A model generated the notes under the pieces. That model was given only the letters and a program-made list of their open reading frames with translations, was not told the origin of the DNA and did no database searches. A stretch of 64,000 nucleotides of DNA, taken from assembly GCF_005222815.1 (NCBI RefSeq), contig NZ_STGB01000001.1, positions 62,001 to 126,000 on the forward strand, read 5' to 3'. The DNA is from Roseomonas sp. AR75 (GTDB taxonomy: Bacteria > Pseudomonadota > Alphaproteobacteria > Acetobacterales > Acetobacteraceae). Below, one piece after another: positions 7,200-18,811 of the stretch. How positions within the stretch are numbered: position 1 is the stretch's first letter; the number at the start of each line of letters is the position of its first letter. Position numbers and translations under genes: made by a program.

Positions 7200-8471
7200 A
7201 TGCCTACCCGCCGCCTTCTCCTCGTCAGCAGCTTCGGGATCGCCGCCCGGCCCGCCTTCGCGCAGGCGGTCCCGGCGAAGCGCGCGGTGCTCACGACCTA
7301 CGCCGATATTGCCGCGGCGATGTACGCGGACGCTCTCGCCGGCGCCCGCGCGCTGCAGGCGGCTATCGCGGCGCTGGTGGAACAGCCCTCGGAGCAGACG
7401 CTCACCGCCGCGCGGCAGGCCTGGGTTGCCGCGCGCGTGCCGTATCAGCAGACCGAGGTCTACCGCTTCGGCAACCCGATCGTGGACGCGTGGGAAGGAC
7501 GGGTGAACGCCTGGCCGCTCGACGAGGGGCTGATCGACTACGTGGACAGCAGCCGCTACGGCGACAGCAGCGACGAGAACCCGCTCTTCACCGCCAACAT
7601 CATCGCGTCCCGCGAGATCACGCATGCCGGCGAGACCATCGACGTCACCGCCATCACGCCGGAGGTGCTCTCCCGCCTGCACGAGATCGGCGGCGTCGAA
7701 TCCAATGTCGCCATCGGCTGGCATGCGATCGAGTTCCTGCTCTGGGGCCAGGACCTGAACGGCACGGGGCCGGGCGCGGGGAACCGGCCGCACACCGACT
7801 ACGTGCGCGGCCTGGACAACACCGGTGGGAATCCGGAACGGCGCGCCGCTTATCTCACCACCGTCGCGGCGATGCTGGTGGCGGAGCTGGAGACGATGGT
7901 CGCCAACTGGGGCCGCGACGGCGCCGCACGGCGCGCGCTGACCGCGCGCGGCACCGATGCGGGGCTGGCGATGATGCTGACGGGGCTCGGCAGCCTCTCC
8001 TATGGCGAACTCGCCGGCGAGCGGATGAAGCTCGGCCTGCTGCTGCACGACCCGGAGGAGGAGCATGACTGCTTCTCCGACAACACGCACAACAGCCATT
8101 TCCACAACGTGGTCGGCATGCGCGCGGTCTATCTCGGGGCGTATCGCCGCACGGATGGCAGCGTAGTGCGCGGGCCGTCGCTCTCCGACTTCGTGCGCGC
8201 CAATGTCCCGGCGCTGGACCGCGAGATGCGGCAGCGGCTGGAAGCGACGCTCGCCGCGTTCCAGGCCATGAAGACGCATGCCGAAGGCGGCGAGGCCTAT
8301 GACCAGATGCTCGGCGAGGACAACACGGCCGGCAATGCGCTGGTGCAGGCGGCGATCGACCGGCTGCTGGAGCAGACCCGCACCATCGAGCGCATCGTCG
8401 GCGCGCTGAGGCTGCAGGTGAGCTTCGAAGGATCGGACAGCCTGGACAATCCCGGTGCGGTGCGCCGATAG
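7200..8471 (+). CDS. Imelysin-family iron-uptake protein (GxHxxE type)
   Basis: 423 residues with a signal peptide ending AFA (about residue 21). The imelysin/EfeO-M75 hallmark GxHxxE is present as GWHAIE (173-178; His175, Glu178). A conserved acidic stretch HDPEEEHDCFSDNTH lies in the C-terminal half. This family is periplasmic or lipid-anchored and takes part in iron acquisition; no peptidase activity is firmly shown. ATG 7200 has AGGAG nine bases upstream; an open frame begins earlier at 7101 but has no ribosome site. The stop is four bases before the di-haem gene. The order imelysin - di-haem protein - imelysin - DUF1513 is a recurring iron-regulated operon in proteobacteria, and the upstream Fur-like site agrees. 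Confidence 0.9.
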   Translation: MPTRRLLLVSSFGIAARPAFAQAVPAKRAVLTTYADIAAAMYADALAGARALQAAIAALVEQPSEQTLTAARQAWVAARVPYQQTEVYRFGNPIVDAWEGRVNAWPLDEGLIDYVDSSRYGDSSDENPLFTANIIASREITHAGETIDVTAITPEVLSRLHEIGGVESNVAIGWHAIEFLLWGQDLNGTGPGAGNRPHTDYVRGLDNTGGNPERRAAYLTTVAAMLVAELETMVANWGRDGAARRALTARGTDAGLAMMLTGLGSLSYGELAGERMKLGLLLHDPEEEHDCFSDNTHNSHFHNVVGMRAVYLGAYRRTDGSVVRGPSLSDFVRANVPALDREMRQRLEATLAAFQAMKTHAEGGEAYDQMLGEDNTAGNALVQAAIDRLLEQTRTIERIVGALRLQVSFEGSDSLDNPGAVRR

Positions 8472-8475
8472 CGCC

Positions 8476-9891
8476 ATGCGCCTCGGAGCGACGATCGCGC
8501 TGGCCCTGCTGCTGGCGGGCGCGGTGCATGCGGATGGCGGTCCCGACCCGTCCGAACTGCGCCCGGGCGGCGCGGCGACGGTGCGCAACACCGGCGATGC
8601 GCGCGCCTTCTCCCAGCCCTCGGCGAACCTGCCGCTCGACCGGCTGCTCGACTTCCGCGTCGGCGATGGCGTGTTCCGAAAGCTCTGGGTCTCGGCGCCA
8701 TCCTCCACCACCAGCTCCGACGGGCTCGGGCCGCTCTACAACGCGCGCGGCTGCCAGTCCTGCCATCTGCGCGACGGGCGCGGGCGCCCGCCGGAGCCGG
8801 GCGAGCCGGCCTCCTCGCTGCTGATTCGGCTTTCGGTGCCGCATGACCGGCCGCGCCCGGCCGCGCCGGCGCCGGACTGGCTGCCGGGCACCCCCGATCA
8901 GACCTATGGCCTGCAATTGCAGACCTTCGGCATCGCCGGCCATCCCGCCGAAGGCCGCGTGGTGGTGGACTGGACGGATGACGCGGTGCCGCTGGCCGGC
9001 GGCGAGGCGGCGCATCTGCGTCGCCCCGCCTGGCGCATCCTGGATTGGGGCTATGGCGCGCCGGGGCCGGGCCTGATGATCTCGCCGCGCGTCGCGCCGC
9101 CGATGATCGGCCTCGGCCTGCTCGAGGCGATTCCGGAGGCCGACATCGCGGCAGGCGCCGATCCCGAGGATCGCGATGGCGACGGCATCTCCGGCCGTGC
9201 CGCGCGGGTGTGGAGCGCGCATCGCGGGGCGCCGGCGCTCGGCCGCTTCGGCTGGAAGGCGCAGGCCCCGACGATGGAGGATCAGGTGGCGGACGCCTTC
9301 GCCGCCGATATGGGCCTCTCCACGCGCATCAATCCCGCGCCGCATGGCGACTGCACCGCGGCCCAGGCAGGCTGCCGTGCCGCGCCTGCGGGTGCGGCGG
9401 CAGGCGAGACGGAAGTGGACCCGCGGCTGTTCGATCTCGTGAGCTTCTACGCGCGCAATCTCGGCGTGCCCGCCCGCACCGAACCGGGCGCCGAGGCGCT
9501 GCGCGGACGGGCGATCTTCCACGCCATCGGCTGCGCCGCCTGCCACCGGCCGAGCTTTGTCACCGGCGCGATCCCCGATCGCCCGGAGCATTCCGGCCAG
9601 CGGATCTGGCCCTATACCGACATGCTGCTGCACGACATGGGCGAGGACCTGGCCGATAGTCGTCCGGAAGGGGCGGCGGATGGCCGCGAGTGGCGCACGC
9701 CGCCGCTCTGGGGCCTGGGCCACACCCAGCGCGTCAGCGGGCATACGCAACTGCTGCATGATGGCCGCGCGCGCTCCGTCCTCGAGGCGATCCTCTGGCA
9801 TGGCGGCGAGGCGAAGACGGCGCGCGACCATGTCGTCGGGCTCGCGCCGGAGGATCGCGCGGCGCTGATCGCCTTCCTGGAGAGCCTGTGA
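8476..9891 (+). CDS. Di-haem c-type protein (thiol-oxidoreductase-like)
   Basis: 471 residues with signal peptide (about 1-19). Two covalent haem motifs are seen: CQSCH (93-97) and CAACH (353-357). Between them is a possible Ca-binding loop, DRDGDGISG (232-240). The pattern matches the di-haem oxidoreductase family related to MauG/CcpA-type proteins. Working in the periplasm beside two imelysins, it may change the redox state of iron during uptake (inference). The stop TGA shares its last base with the next ATG (TGATG), showing translational coupling. An earlier in-frame GTG at 8455 would overlap the imelysin stop and add non-signal residues, so 8476 is preferred. Confidence 0.9.
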   Translation: MRLGATIALALLLAGAVHADGGPDPSELRPGGAATVRNTGDARAFSQPSANLPLDRLLDFRVGDGVFRKLWVSAPSSTTSSDGLGPLYNARGCQSCHLRDGRGRPPEPGEPASSLLIRLSVPHDRPRPAAPAPDWLPGTPDQTYGLQLQTFGIAGHPAEGRVVVDWTDDAVPLAGGEAAHLRRPAWRILDWGYGAPGPGLMISPRVAPPMIGLGLLEAIPEADIAAGADPEDRDGDGISGRAARVWSAHRGAPALGRFGWKAQAPTMEDQVADAFAADMGLSTRINPAPHGDCTAAQAGCRAAPAGAAAGETEVDPRLFDLVSFYARNLGVPARTEPGAEALRGRAIFHAIGCAACHRPSFVTGAIPDRPEHSGQRIWPYTDMLLHDMGEDLADSRPEGAADGREWRTPPLWGLGHTQRVSGHTQLLHDGRARSVLEAILWHGGEAKTARDHVVGLAPEDRAALIAFLESL

Positions 9892-10964
9892 TGCCGGGCC
9901 GCCGCGCGCTGCTTGCCGCCCTGCTGTCGGCCCCCTTCGGCGCCGAGGCGCAGACCGCGAGCGAGGCGCAACGCACCGCGATCCGCCGCGCCGTGGCGGA
10001 GCACATCCTGCCGCGCCATCGCGCCTTCGCCGCCGCGGCGCAGCGCTTCGAGCAGGCGACGGCCGCGCTGGACGCCGGCCCCGATGCCACGAAGGCCGAG
10101 GCGGCGCGCACCGCGTGGATCGAGGCCGCACTGGCGTTCCAGGGCGTGCGCAGCCTGCGCTTCGGCCCGATGGACGCCTTTGACCGCGGTTACCGACTCG
10201 CCTTCTTTCCGGACCCGCGCAACGTCATCGGCCGCGAGATGGCGGATCTGCTGCGAAGCGACGATCCCGCCGCGCTGAGCCCCGAAGCCTTCGCGCGCGG
10301 CCGCGTCGGCGCGCAGGGCCTCCCGGCGGCCGAGCGCCTGCTGTTCGGCAACGACGCGCAGCGTCTGCTGGCGTCGGATGGCGCGGCGCGGCGGCGGCTT
10401 TTGGCGGCCATCGGGCGCAATGTCGGGTCGATCGGCGTCGATCTGCTCGACGCCTGGACGCAGGCCGATCCGCCCTATGGGCGGGTGCTGGAAGGCATGC
10501 AAGGCGGCGTGTTCCGCGATCCGCAGGACGGGCTGGTCGTTCTGCTGAAGAGCCTGCATGGCGGGCTGGAGTTCCTGGCGGAGCGGCAGGTCGCGCGGCC
10601 ACTCGGCGCTTCGCTGCGGGAAGCCGCGCCGCCGCGCGCGGAGGCCTGGCGCAGCGGGCAGTCGCTCGCGATGGTGCAGGCCGAGCTGGCGGCGCTGGCG
10701 GAGCTGTGGCGCAGCGCCTTCGCACCCATGCTTCCGCCCAGGGCCGCCGCGCTGGCGCGCGAGGTCGCCACAGGCTTCGCCACGGCGGGATCGGCGGCGG
10801 CGCGCATCGCGCCCTCGCTCGAGGTCGCGGTGACGCAACCGCAAGGCCGCGCCGCGGTGGAGGATCTGCTGCGCGCGCTCGGCACGCTGCGGCGATTGCT
10901 GACCGAGCGGGTCGCGCCGGCGCTCGACCTGCCGGTGGGGTTCAATTCGATGGATGGCGATTGA
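9891..10964 (+). CDS. Second imelysin-like exported protein (GLPAAE type)
   Basis: 357 residues with a short signal peptide (AEA about 18-20). It is an all-helical imelysin-like protein, but the GxHxxE metal motif is replaced by GLPAAERLLFG (143-153), so the histidine is missing while the glutamate and its context remain. This is typical of the second imelysin in such operons and suggests a partner role rather than the same metal site (inference). Both flanking junctions are one-base overlaps: the start overlaps the di-haem gene's stop and its own stop overlaps the DUF1513 start. An overlapping GTG at 9888 is an alternative start. Confidence 0.86.
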   Translation: MPGRRALLAALLSAPFGAEAQTASEAQRTAIRRAVAEHILPRHRAFAAAAQRFEQATAALDAGPDATKAEAARTAWIEAALAFQGVRSLRFGPMDAFDRGYRLAFFPDPRNVIGREMADLLRSDDPAALSPEAFARGRVGAQGLPAAERLLFGNDAQRLLASDGAARRRLLAAIGRNVGSIGVDLLDAWTQADPPYGRVLEGMQGGVFRDPQDGLVVLLKSLHGGLEFLAERQVARPLGASLREAAPPRAEAWRSGQSLAMVQAELAALAELWRSAFAPMLPPRAAALAREVATGFATAGSAAARIAPSLEVAVTQPQGRAAVEDLLRALGTLRRLLTERVAPALDLPVGFNSMDGD

Positions 10965-12049
10965 TGCGTGGATCCGGAATCCCGCGCCGTGCCGCGCTCG
11001 CGCTGCCGGCGATCCTGCTGCACCGTCCGGCGCGCGCGGGGGCGCGGGCCTTTCTCTCCGCAGCGACAGACCATGCCGGCGCCTGGCGTGCCGCCGCCTT
11101 CACGCTGGAGGGCGCGCCGCGCTTCGAGCTGCCGCTGCCGGCGCGCGGCCATGGCGCGGCGCTGTCGCCCGATGGCGAGAGCGCCGTGGTCTTCGCCCGC
11201 CGGCCCGGCCGCTTCGCGCTGGTGCTGGACCCGGCGGAGGGCCGGTTGCGCCGCACGATCGTCCCCGCCACGGAGCGCTGGTTCTGCGGGCATGGCGCCT
11301 TCTCCGCCGATGGCAGGACGCTGTATGCGACGGAGATGGACGCCGCGGGCGAGGGCCTGGTCGGCGTCTATGCCGCGAAGGGCGGCTTCGCGCGTATCGG
11401 CGAGTTCCCGACCGGCGGCGCGGATCCGCACGACATTCGCCTCGCGGCCGACGGTCAGTCGCTCTGGGTCGCCAATGGCGGCATCCGCAGCGATCCGCGG
11501 GTCCCCCGCGCGAGGCTGGAACTGGAGGCGATCGAGAGCAGCCTCGTGCTGCTGGATGCCGCGCGCGGCGCCGTGCTGGCCAGGCTGCGCCTGCCGGAGG
11601 AGGAGGGCGACCTGTCGCTGCGCCACCTGGCCCTCGGGGCCGGGGGCGAGGTCGTCGTGGCGATGCAGCATGAAGGGCCGCGCTGGGAAACGCAGCGGCT
11701 GGTGGCGCGTGCGGACCCGGATGGCGTCGGCAGCATCGACATGGCGGACGGCGTGCTGCGCGGTCTGGATCACTACACCGGCAGCGCGGCCGCAAGCCTG
11801 GATGGCGCGATGGTCGCGGTGACGAGCCCGCGCGGCGGCCGCGGCGTGATCCTGGATGCGGCGACGGGCCGCGTGCGTGCCGGCTTTGCGCTGGCCGACG
11901 GATGTGGCGTGGCGCCTTCGCCGTCGGGCTTCGTGGTCACATCCGGCCTCGGCGGCGCTGCGTTGGTGCAGGCTGACGGGACGCAACGCGACCTGGAGGC
12001 AGCCTGGCTGCTACGCCGGCGCTGGGACAATCACCTCCTCGCATTGTAG
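10964..12049 (+). CDS. Exported DUF1513 (beta-propeller-like) protein
   Basis: 361 residues with a twin-arginine-like leader (IPRRAALALPAILL). The body has repeated short strands with SPDG, SADGRTL and AADGQSLW, like a YVTN/WD-type propeller, and matches the DUF1513 layout (for example GGADPHDIR and GLGGAALV). DUF1513 closes iron-regulated imelysin/di-haem operons, but its reaction is unknown. It is translationally coupled to the gene before it (TGATG) and ends 15 bases from the convergent MFS gene. The start is set by the overlap; an open frame running much further upstream is antiphase to the imelysin gene. Confidence 0.87.
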   Translation: MRGSGIPRRAALALPAILLHRPARAGARAFLSAATDHAGAWRAAAFTLEGAPRFELPLPARGHGAALSPDGESAVVFARRPGRFALVLDPAEGRLRRTIVPATERWFCGHGAFSADGRTLYATEMDAAGEGLVGVYAAKGGFARIGEFPTGGADPHDIRLAADGQSLWVANGGIRSDPRVPRARLELEAIESSLVLLDAARGAVLARLRLPEEEGDLSLRHLALGAGGEVVVAMQHEGPRWETQRLVARADPDGVGSIDMADGVLRGLDHYTGSAAASLDGAMVAVTSPRGGRGVILDAATGRVRAGFALADGCGVAPSPSGFVVTSGLGGAALVQADGTQRDLEAAWLLRRRWDNHLLAL

Positions 12050-12064
12050 GCACGCGGCGCCGGG

Positions 12065-13288
12065 TCAGGCGCGGCGAGCAGGGGTCGCGGCGGCCAGCAT
12101 CGCTGCGCCGGCAAGCCCCACCAGCGCCAGCAGAGACACGGCCAGCGCATGCCCGCCGAGCGAGGCGATGCCGAATGCCACGGCGGGCGGTGCGACGAGC
12201 AGCGCGATGCCCCGCCCGGTGTAGAGCAGGCCGAGCAGCCCGCCGATGACGCGCGGCCCAACGAGATCGGCGACATGCGCGGGCAGCAGCGCGACGAAGC
12301 CACCCTGGAGGGCACCGAATCCAAGGGCGAAGGCGACCAGCGCGGGCTCCGACGCGGCGGCGGCCCAGGCAAGCATGGACGCCGCCATGCCGGCACAGCA
12401 GGCCAGGAACACCGCGCGTCGTCCCAGCGCATCGGCCAGCGCGGCCAGGACGAAGCGCCCGAGGATGGTGCCGAGCCCGATCAGCCCGAGCAGCCCCACC
12501 GCGTCCTGGCGCGGCAGGCCAAGATCCAGCGCGGTGCCGACCAGCAGCGCATGCGGTGCGGCCGCCGGCATCGAGGCCAGCAGCGTGCCGGCATAGATCA
12601 GCACCAGGGTGCGCACCGGCAGCGCGGCCGGCGGCACCCCGATCTCTTCGGCCACCGCGGCGGTGCGCGTCATGCTGGGAGGCGGCGCCAGCAGCATCGC
12701 GCCGACCAGCCCGACCGGGACAGCGAGCGCGCCGCAGATGGCGAAGGCGGTGCGCCAGTCGCCGAGCGCGCCGAGCGCGTCCGCCGCAGGCGGCACCAGC
12801 GCCGTGCCAATGCCGATCCCGCTGACGGCGATGCCGGATGCCAGGCCGCGATGCACCGTGAACCAGCACTGCACCACGGCGACCGCGGGCACATAGGCGA
12901 AGCCGACACCGAGGCCGATCAGCAGCCCGTAGCCGAGATAGACCTCCACAAGGCTGCGCGCGGCGGCGGCCACCAGGAGCCCGGTGCCGACCAGCAGCAT
13001 GCCGGCAGCGGCGAGCACACGCGCGCCGAGCCTGTCCGCGAGCGGGCCGCTCAGCACGCCCGTGAAGAAGCAGGCCGCGCCGCTCAGCGCGTAGACCAGG
13101 CTGACCTCCGCGCGGATGGCGCCGAACTCCGCGGCGATTGCCTCGGCGAAGGCGGCGTAGGAGTAGATCGCGCCGTAGCCGACCATCAGCACCACGAACG
13201 CGCCGGCGACGACGTACCAGCCGGCGAAGAGCACGGGCGCCCGCACCACGCGCGGTTCGGCCGGCGGATGAAGCGCGACGTGATTCAT
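12065..13288 (-). CDS. MFS transporter
   Basis: 407 residues with about 12 hydrophobic helices. The inter-helix motif GPLADRLGARV (loop 2-3) and its counterpart LADALGRRAV in the second half mark a major-facilitator permease. It resembles the oxalate/formate-antiporter-like (monocarboxylate porter) branch in layout, but the substrate cannot be read from sequence. ATG 13288 overlaps the stop of the 65-residue ORF as ATGA. It converges with DUF1513, leaving 15 bases. The longer open frame upstream runs through the small ORFs in another frame and is not the gene. Confidence 0.88.
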   Translation of the reverse strand: MNHVALHPPAEPRVVRAPVLFAGWYVVAGAFVVLMVGYGAIYSYAAFAEAIAAEFGAIRAEVSLVYALSGAACFFTGVLSGPLADRLGARVLAAAGMLLVGTGLLVAAAARSLVEVYLGYGLLIGLGVGFAYVPAVAVVQCWFTVHRGLASGIAVSGIGIGTALVPPAADALGALGDWRTAFAICGALAVPVGLVGAMLLAPPPSMTRTAAVAEEIGVPPAALPVRTLVLIYAGTLLASMPAAAPHALLVGTALDLGLPRQDAVGLLGLIGLGTILGRFVLAALADALGRRAVFLACCAGMAASMLAWAAAASEPALVAFALGFGALQGGFVALLPAHVADLVGPRVIGGLLGLLYTGRGIALLVAPPAVAFGIASLGGHALAVSLLALVGLAGAAMLAAATPARRA

Positions 13289-13482
13289 CGGCCGAGCAGC
13301 CGCCGCCGCATCATGCGGTGCGCCAGCGACGAGAAGGCGCGCTGCCGCAGTCGCGCCAGCATGCCGGACAGCGCCTCGGCGGCGAACCGCCAGGCCACGC
13401 GGCGGGTGACGATGTCGAGCGACGCCGTGCCGCCTTCCTCGGCCATGCGCGTCATGGCACGGCGGAATGAATCGCGGTTCAT
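13285..13482 (-). CDS. Small basic protein (65 aa), coupled to the MFS gene
   Basis: 65 residues and very basic, ending MMRRRLLGR, with predicted helix throughout and no signal peptide. GGAGGG lies about seven bases before ATG 13482. The stop overlaps the MFS start (ATGA), and its own start overlaps the stop of another tiny ORF (ATGA). These couplings make it a credible gene although I recognise no family. A basic amphipathic helix could associate with membrane or nucleic acid; that is only a guess. Confidence 0.6.
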   Translation of the reverse strand: MNRDSFRRAMTRMAEEGGTASLDIVTRRVAWRFAAEALSGMLARLRQRAFSSLAHRMMRRRLLGR

Positions 13483-13571
13483 CGCGGAGCCCTCCGTGTC
13501 GCTGCGAGCAGGCCGTCCTCGAACCAGCCGGCGACCAGCTCTGCGGCCTCCCGCGTCGTCTCCGCGTCCAT
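13479..13571 (-). CDS. Possible tiny ORF (30 aa or longer) heading the MFS cluster
   Basis: From ATG 13571 it would encode 30 residues beginning MDAETTREAAELVAGW. The frame stays open upstream to 13742 (87 aa). Support is its ATGA overlap with the 65-aa gene. Against it, there is no Shine-Dalgarno before 13571 and the longer N-terminus looks like non-coding GC-rich translation. Treat it as tentative. Confidence 0.35.
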   Translation of the reverse strand: MDAETTREAAELVAGWFEDGLLAATRRAPR

Positions 13572-13746
13572 GCGCGCACAGACCGGGCGGCCGCCGGCCG
13601 GGTCTGCCAGGGTGGGGCCTTGCGAGGGCCAGATTGCGCCAGCCGCGTCGCCGCAATCCCGAAGGCGCTGCGAAGTTCTGCTGAAAACGCGGCGAAGCGC
13701 GCCTCGCATCTGCCGCGTGCTCCGAACGGGGGATCTGCGCATGGTC

Positions 13747-13796
13747 GGCTCCGCTCGCCTGAAGGCTGGAGCCCGGTATGCGCGCCGTGCGGCGCG
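13747..13796. repeat. Tandem hairpins in the 13572-13883 intergenic gap
   Basis: GGCTCC (13747-13752) pairs with GGAGCC (13768-13773), with GCCT/AGGC nested inside. It is followed by CGCGCC-GTGC-GGCGCG (13781-13796). The 312-base gap between the kinase's 3' end and the small ORFs otherwise holds only the dyad at 13802-13819. Similar hairpin groups occur at 23692-23743 and 46167-46276. Rho-independent termination is unlikely because no T-run follows. Confidence 0.45.
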
Positions 13797-13801
13797 TGGC
13801 G

Positions 13802-13819
13802 ATGTGACTTCAGTTACAT
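13802..13819. promoter_or_regulatory. CRP/FNR-type dyad upstream of the MFS cluster
   Basis: ATGTGACTTCAGTTACAT is an 18-base near-perfect palindrome with one mismatched pair. The core TGTGA-N6-TTACA differs from the CRP consensus by one base. It is AT-rich in a GC-rich setting and lies about 230 bases upstream of the tiny ORFs and downstream of the kinase. It is a plausible operator for a CRP/FNR-family or other dimeric regulator; the cognate protein is not in the window. Confidence 0.4.
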
Positions 13820-13883
13820 GCCGGCAGCGCGCCGCGGGTGTCGCCTGCCGTGCGCCGCATCGCCGCCGCCCGGGACGACCGCC

Positions 13884-17414
<3,531 letters not shown>

Positions 17415-17446
17415 GGCCCTATCTTGCCCCGGCTTGCGCGCGCCTG

Positions 17447-17523
17447 TGTTTCATTCTGCCTGCGCCCGTGTTTCGTCTGTTTCGCGCCAGCGGTTTGACG
17501 CTGGACAAATCGCCTGCAAGGTA
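17447..17523. promoter_or_regulatory. Repeat-containing divergent promoter region between kinase and regulator
   Basis: TGTTTC occurs at 17447, 17469 and 17478; the first two are 22 bases (two helical turns) apart. A perfect CCAGCG (17487-17492)/CGCTGG (17499-17504) dyad frames TTTGAC. TTGACG (17495-17500) could be a -35 box for the regulator, though the -10 at the proper distance (AAGGTA) is poor. OmpR-type regulators bind direct repeats, so autoregulation is plausible. A predicted site only. Confidence 0.35.
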
Positions 17524-17545
17524 AGGAAGAGAAGAGGAATCGGGC

Positions 17546-18289
17546 ATGGCCGACGGCGCGACCACGATCCTGATCGTGGAGGATGATCCGTTCCAGCGTG
17601 AGACGGTCTGCGCCTATCTGGCGGGCCAGGGCTTCGCGGTCGAGGGGGTGGCCGACGGCGCCGGCTTCCGCGCCGCCGTGGCAAAGGGCATGCCCGATGC
17701 CGCGCTGGTGGATATCGGCCTGCCGGGGGAGGATGGATTCTCCCTGGCGCGCTGGTTGCGCGGGCTCTCGCCCACCGTGGGTATCGTCATGCTCACCGCC
17801 GCCACGGACCTGGTGGACAGGGTGGTGGGGCTGGAATCCGGCGCCGACGACTACATCACGAAGCCATTCGAACCGCGCGAATTGCTGGCGCGGCTGCGCG
17901 CCCTGATGCGCCGCTCCGGCGGCGGCGACGGCCGCCAGGCAGCGCCTGCGGGACCGGCCGAGGCGCTGCCGCCGCACAAGGTGCGGCTCGGCGCCGCCGT
18001 GCTGGACCGCAAGACCGGCGTGCTGCGCACCGCGGAGGGCAAGGACGACCAGCTCACGGAAAGCGAATTGTCGCTGCTGACGCTGTTCCTGGAGAACCCG
18101 AATCGCGCGCTGCACCGCGACTGGCTGCTGGAGCGGACTTCGGGCGAGGATGAGCCGGAGGCCTTCGACCGTGCCATCGACCTGCGGGTGATGCGCCTGC
18201 GCCGCAAGATCGAGCGCCACCCCGCACGGCCGATGGCGCTGCGCACGGTGCGCGGCGTGGGCTATCTGTTCGATCCGGAAGCCGGCTGA
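17546..18289 (+). CDS. OmpR/PhoB-family response regulator
   Basis: 247 residues. The receiver domain (about 7-120) has acidic pocket EDD (12-14), phosphoacceptor Asp56 (LVDIGLPGEDG), the conserved Thr (MLTAA) and Lys106 (ITKPFEPRELLAR). A Pro/Ala linker leads to a winged-helix DNA-binding domain (about 145-243) with ...DLRVMRLRRKIE and TVRGVGYLF. It binds DNA as a phosphorylated dimer. It is divergent from the hybrid kinase with a shared 131-base control region, which strongly suggests they are partners. GAGGA precedes ATG 17546 by about nine bases. Confidence 0.95.
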   Translation: MADGATTILIVEDDPFQRETVCAYLAGQGFAVEGVADGAGFRAAVAKGMPDAALVDIGLPGEDGFSLARWLRGLSPTVGIVMLTAATDLVDRVVGLESGADDYITKPFEPRELLARLRALMRRSGGGDGRQAAPAGPAEALPPHKVRLGAAVLDRKTGVLRTAEGKDDQLTESELSLLTLFLENPNRALHRDWLLERTSGEDEPEAFDRAIDLRVMRLRRKIERHPARPMALRTVRGVGYLFDPEAG

Positions 18290-18357
18290 CGCTTGCCTGC
18301 CGCGGCGCCGGCTTCCTAGCATCCCCGCTTGCGCCATGCCGGCGCGGAGGGATGTCC

Positions 18358-18807
18358 ATGAACCGGATCGGCTCGGGCGGCCGTCGTGCCGCCATGCTCG
18401 CCTGCGTCGGCCTCGCCGCGACCGCGGCGCTGCGGCCTGCCGCGGCACGCGGCGTCGTGGCCTTGCGTGACCTCTATGACGCGGCGGGCACCGGCCCGTC
18501 CGACCTGGCCCGGTCGCTCGATGGCCGGCGCGTGGCGCTTGCCGGCCTGGTCGCGCCGGTGCCGAGCGGCGCGGCGGGCTGGCTTGCGCTGGGGGAGACG
18601 GCGCTGGTGCCGTGTCAGCTCTGCGGCGGGCCGCATGACTGGCCGACCGGCGTCGTCAGCGTTCATGCGCCGGGCCTGCCGCATCTCGCCGACCCCTATG
18701 CGCGCGTGACGCTGGAAGGCGTGCTGGCGCTCAATCCCACAGCGCGGGCGGGCACCGGCCTGCCGGACCGCCTGGTGCTGCGCGATGCGGGCCTGGCGAC
18801 GGCCTGA
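18358..18807 (+). CDS. Small exported protein with a CxxC motif
   Basis: 149 residues from ATG 18358, which has GGAGG seven bases upstream. An ATG six bases earlier is too close to that ribosome site. A leader with GRRAAMLACVGLAATAALRPAAA looks Tat- or Sec-type. The mature protein of about 115 residues has GLVAPVPSGAAGWLAL and then PCQLCGGPHDW. The spacing recalls small OB-like periplasmic proteins such as DUF3299, but I cannot assign it. The CxxC may bind a metal or be redox active. It lies four bases before the amidohydrolase gene and is probably co-transcribed. Confidence 0.6.
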   Translation: MNRIGSGGRRAAMLACVGLAATAALRPAAARGVVALRDLYDAAGTGPSDLARSLDGRRVALAGLVAPVPSGAAGWLALGETALVPCQLCGGPHDWPTGVVSVHAPGLPHLADPYARVTLEGVLALNPTARAGTGLPDRLVLRDAGLATA

Positions 18808-18811
18808 CGCC

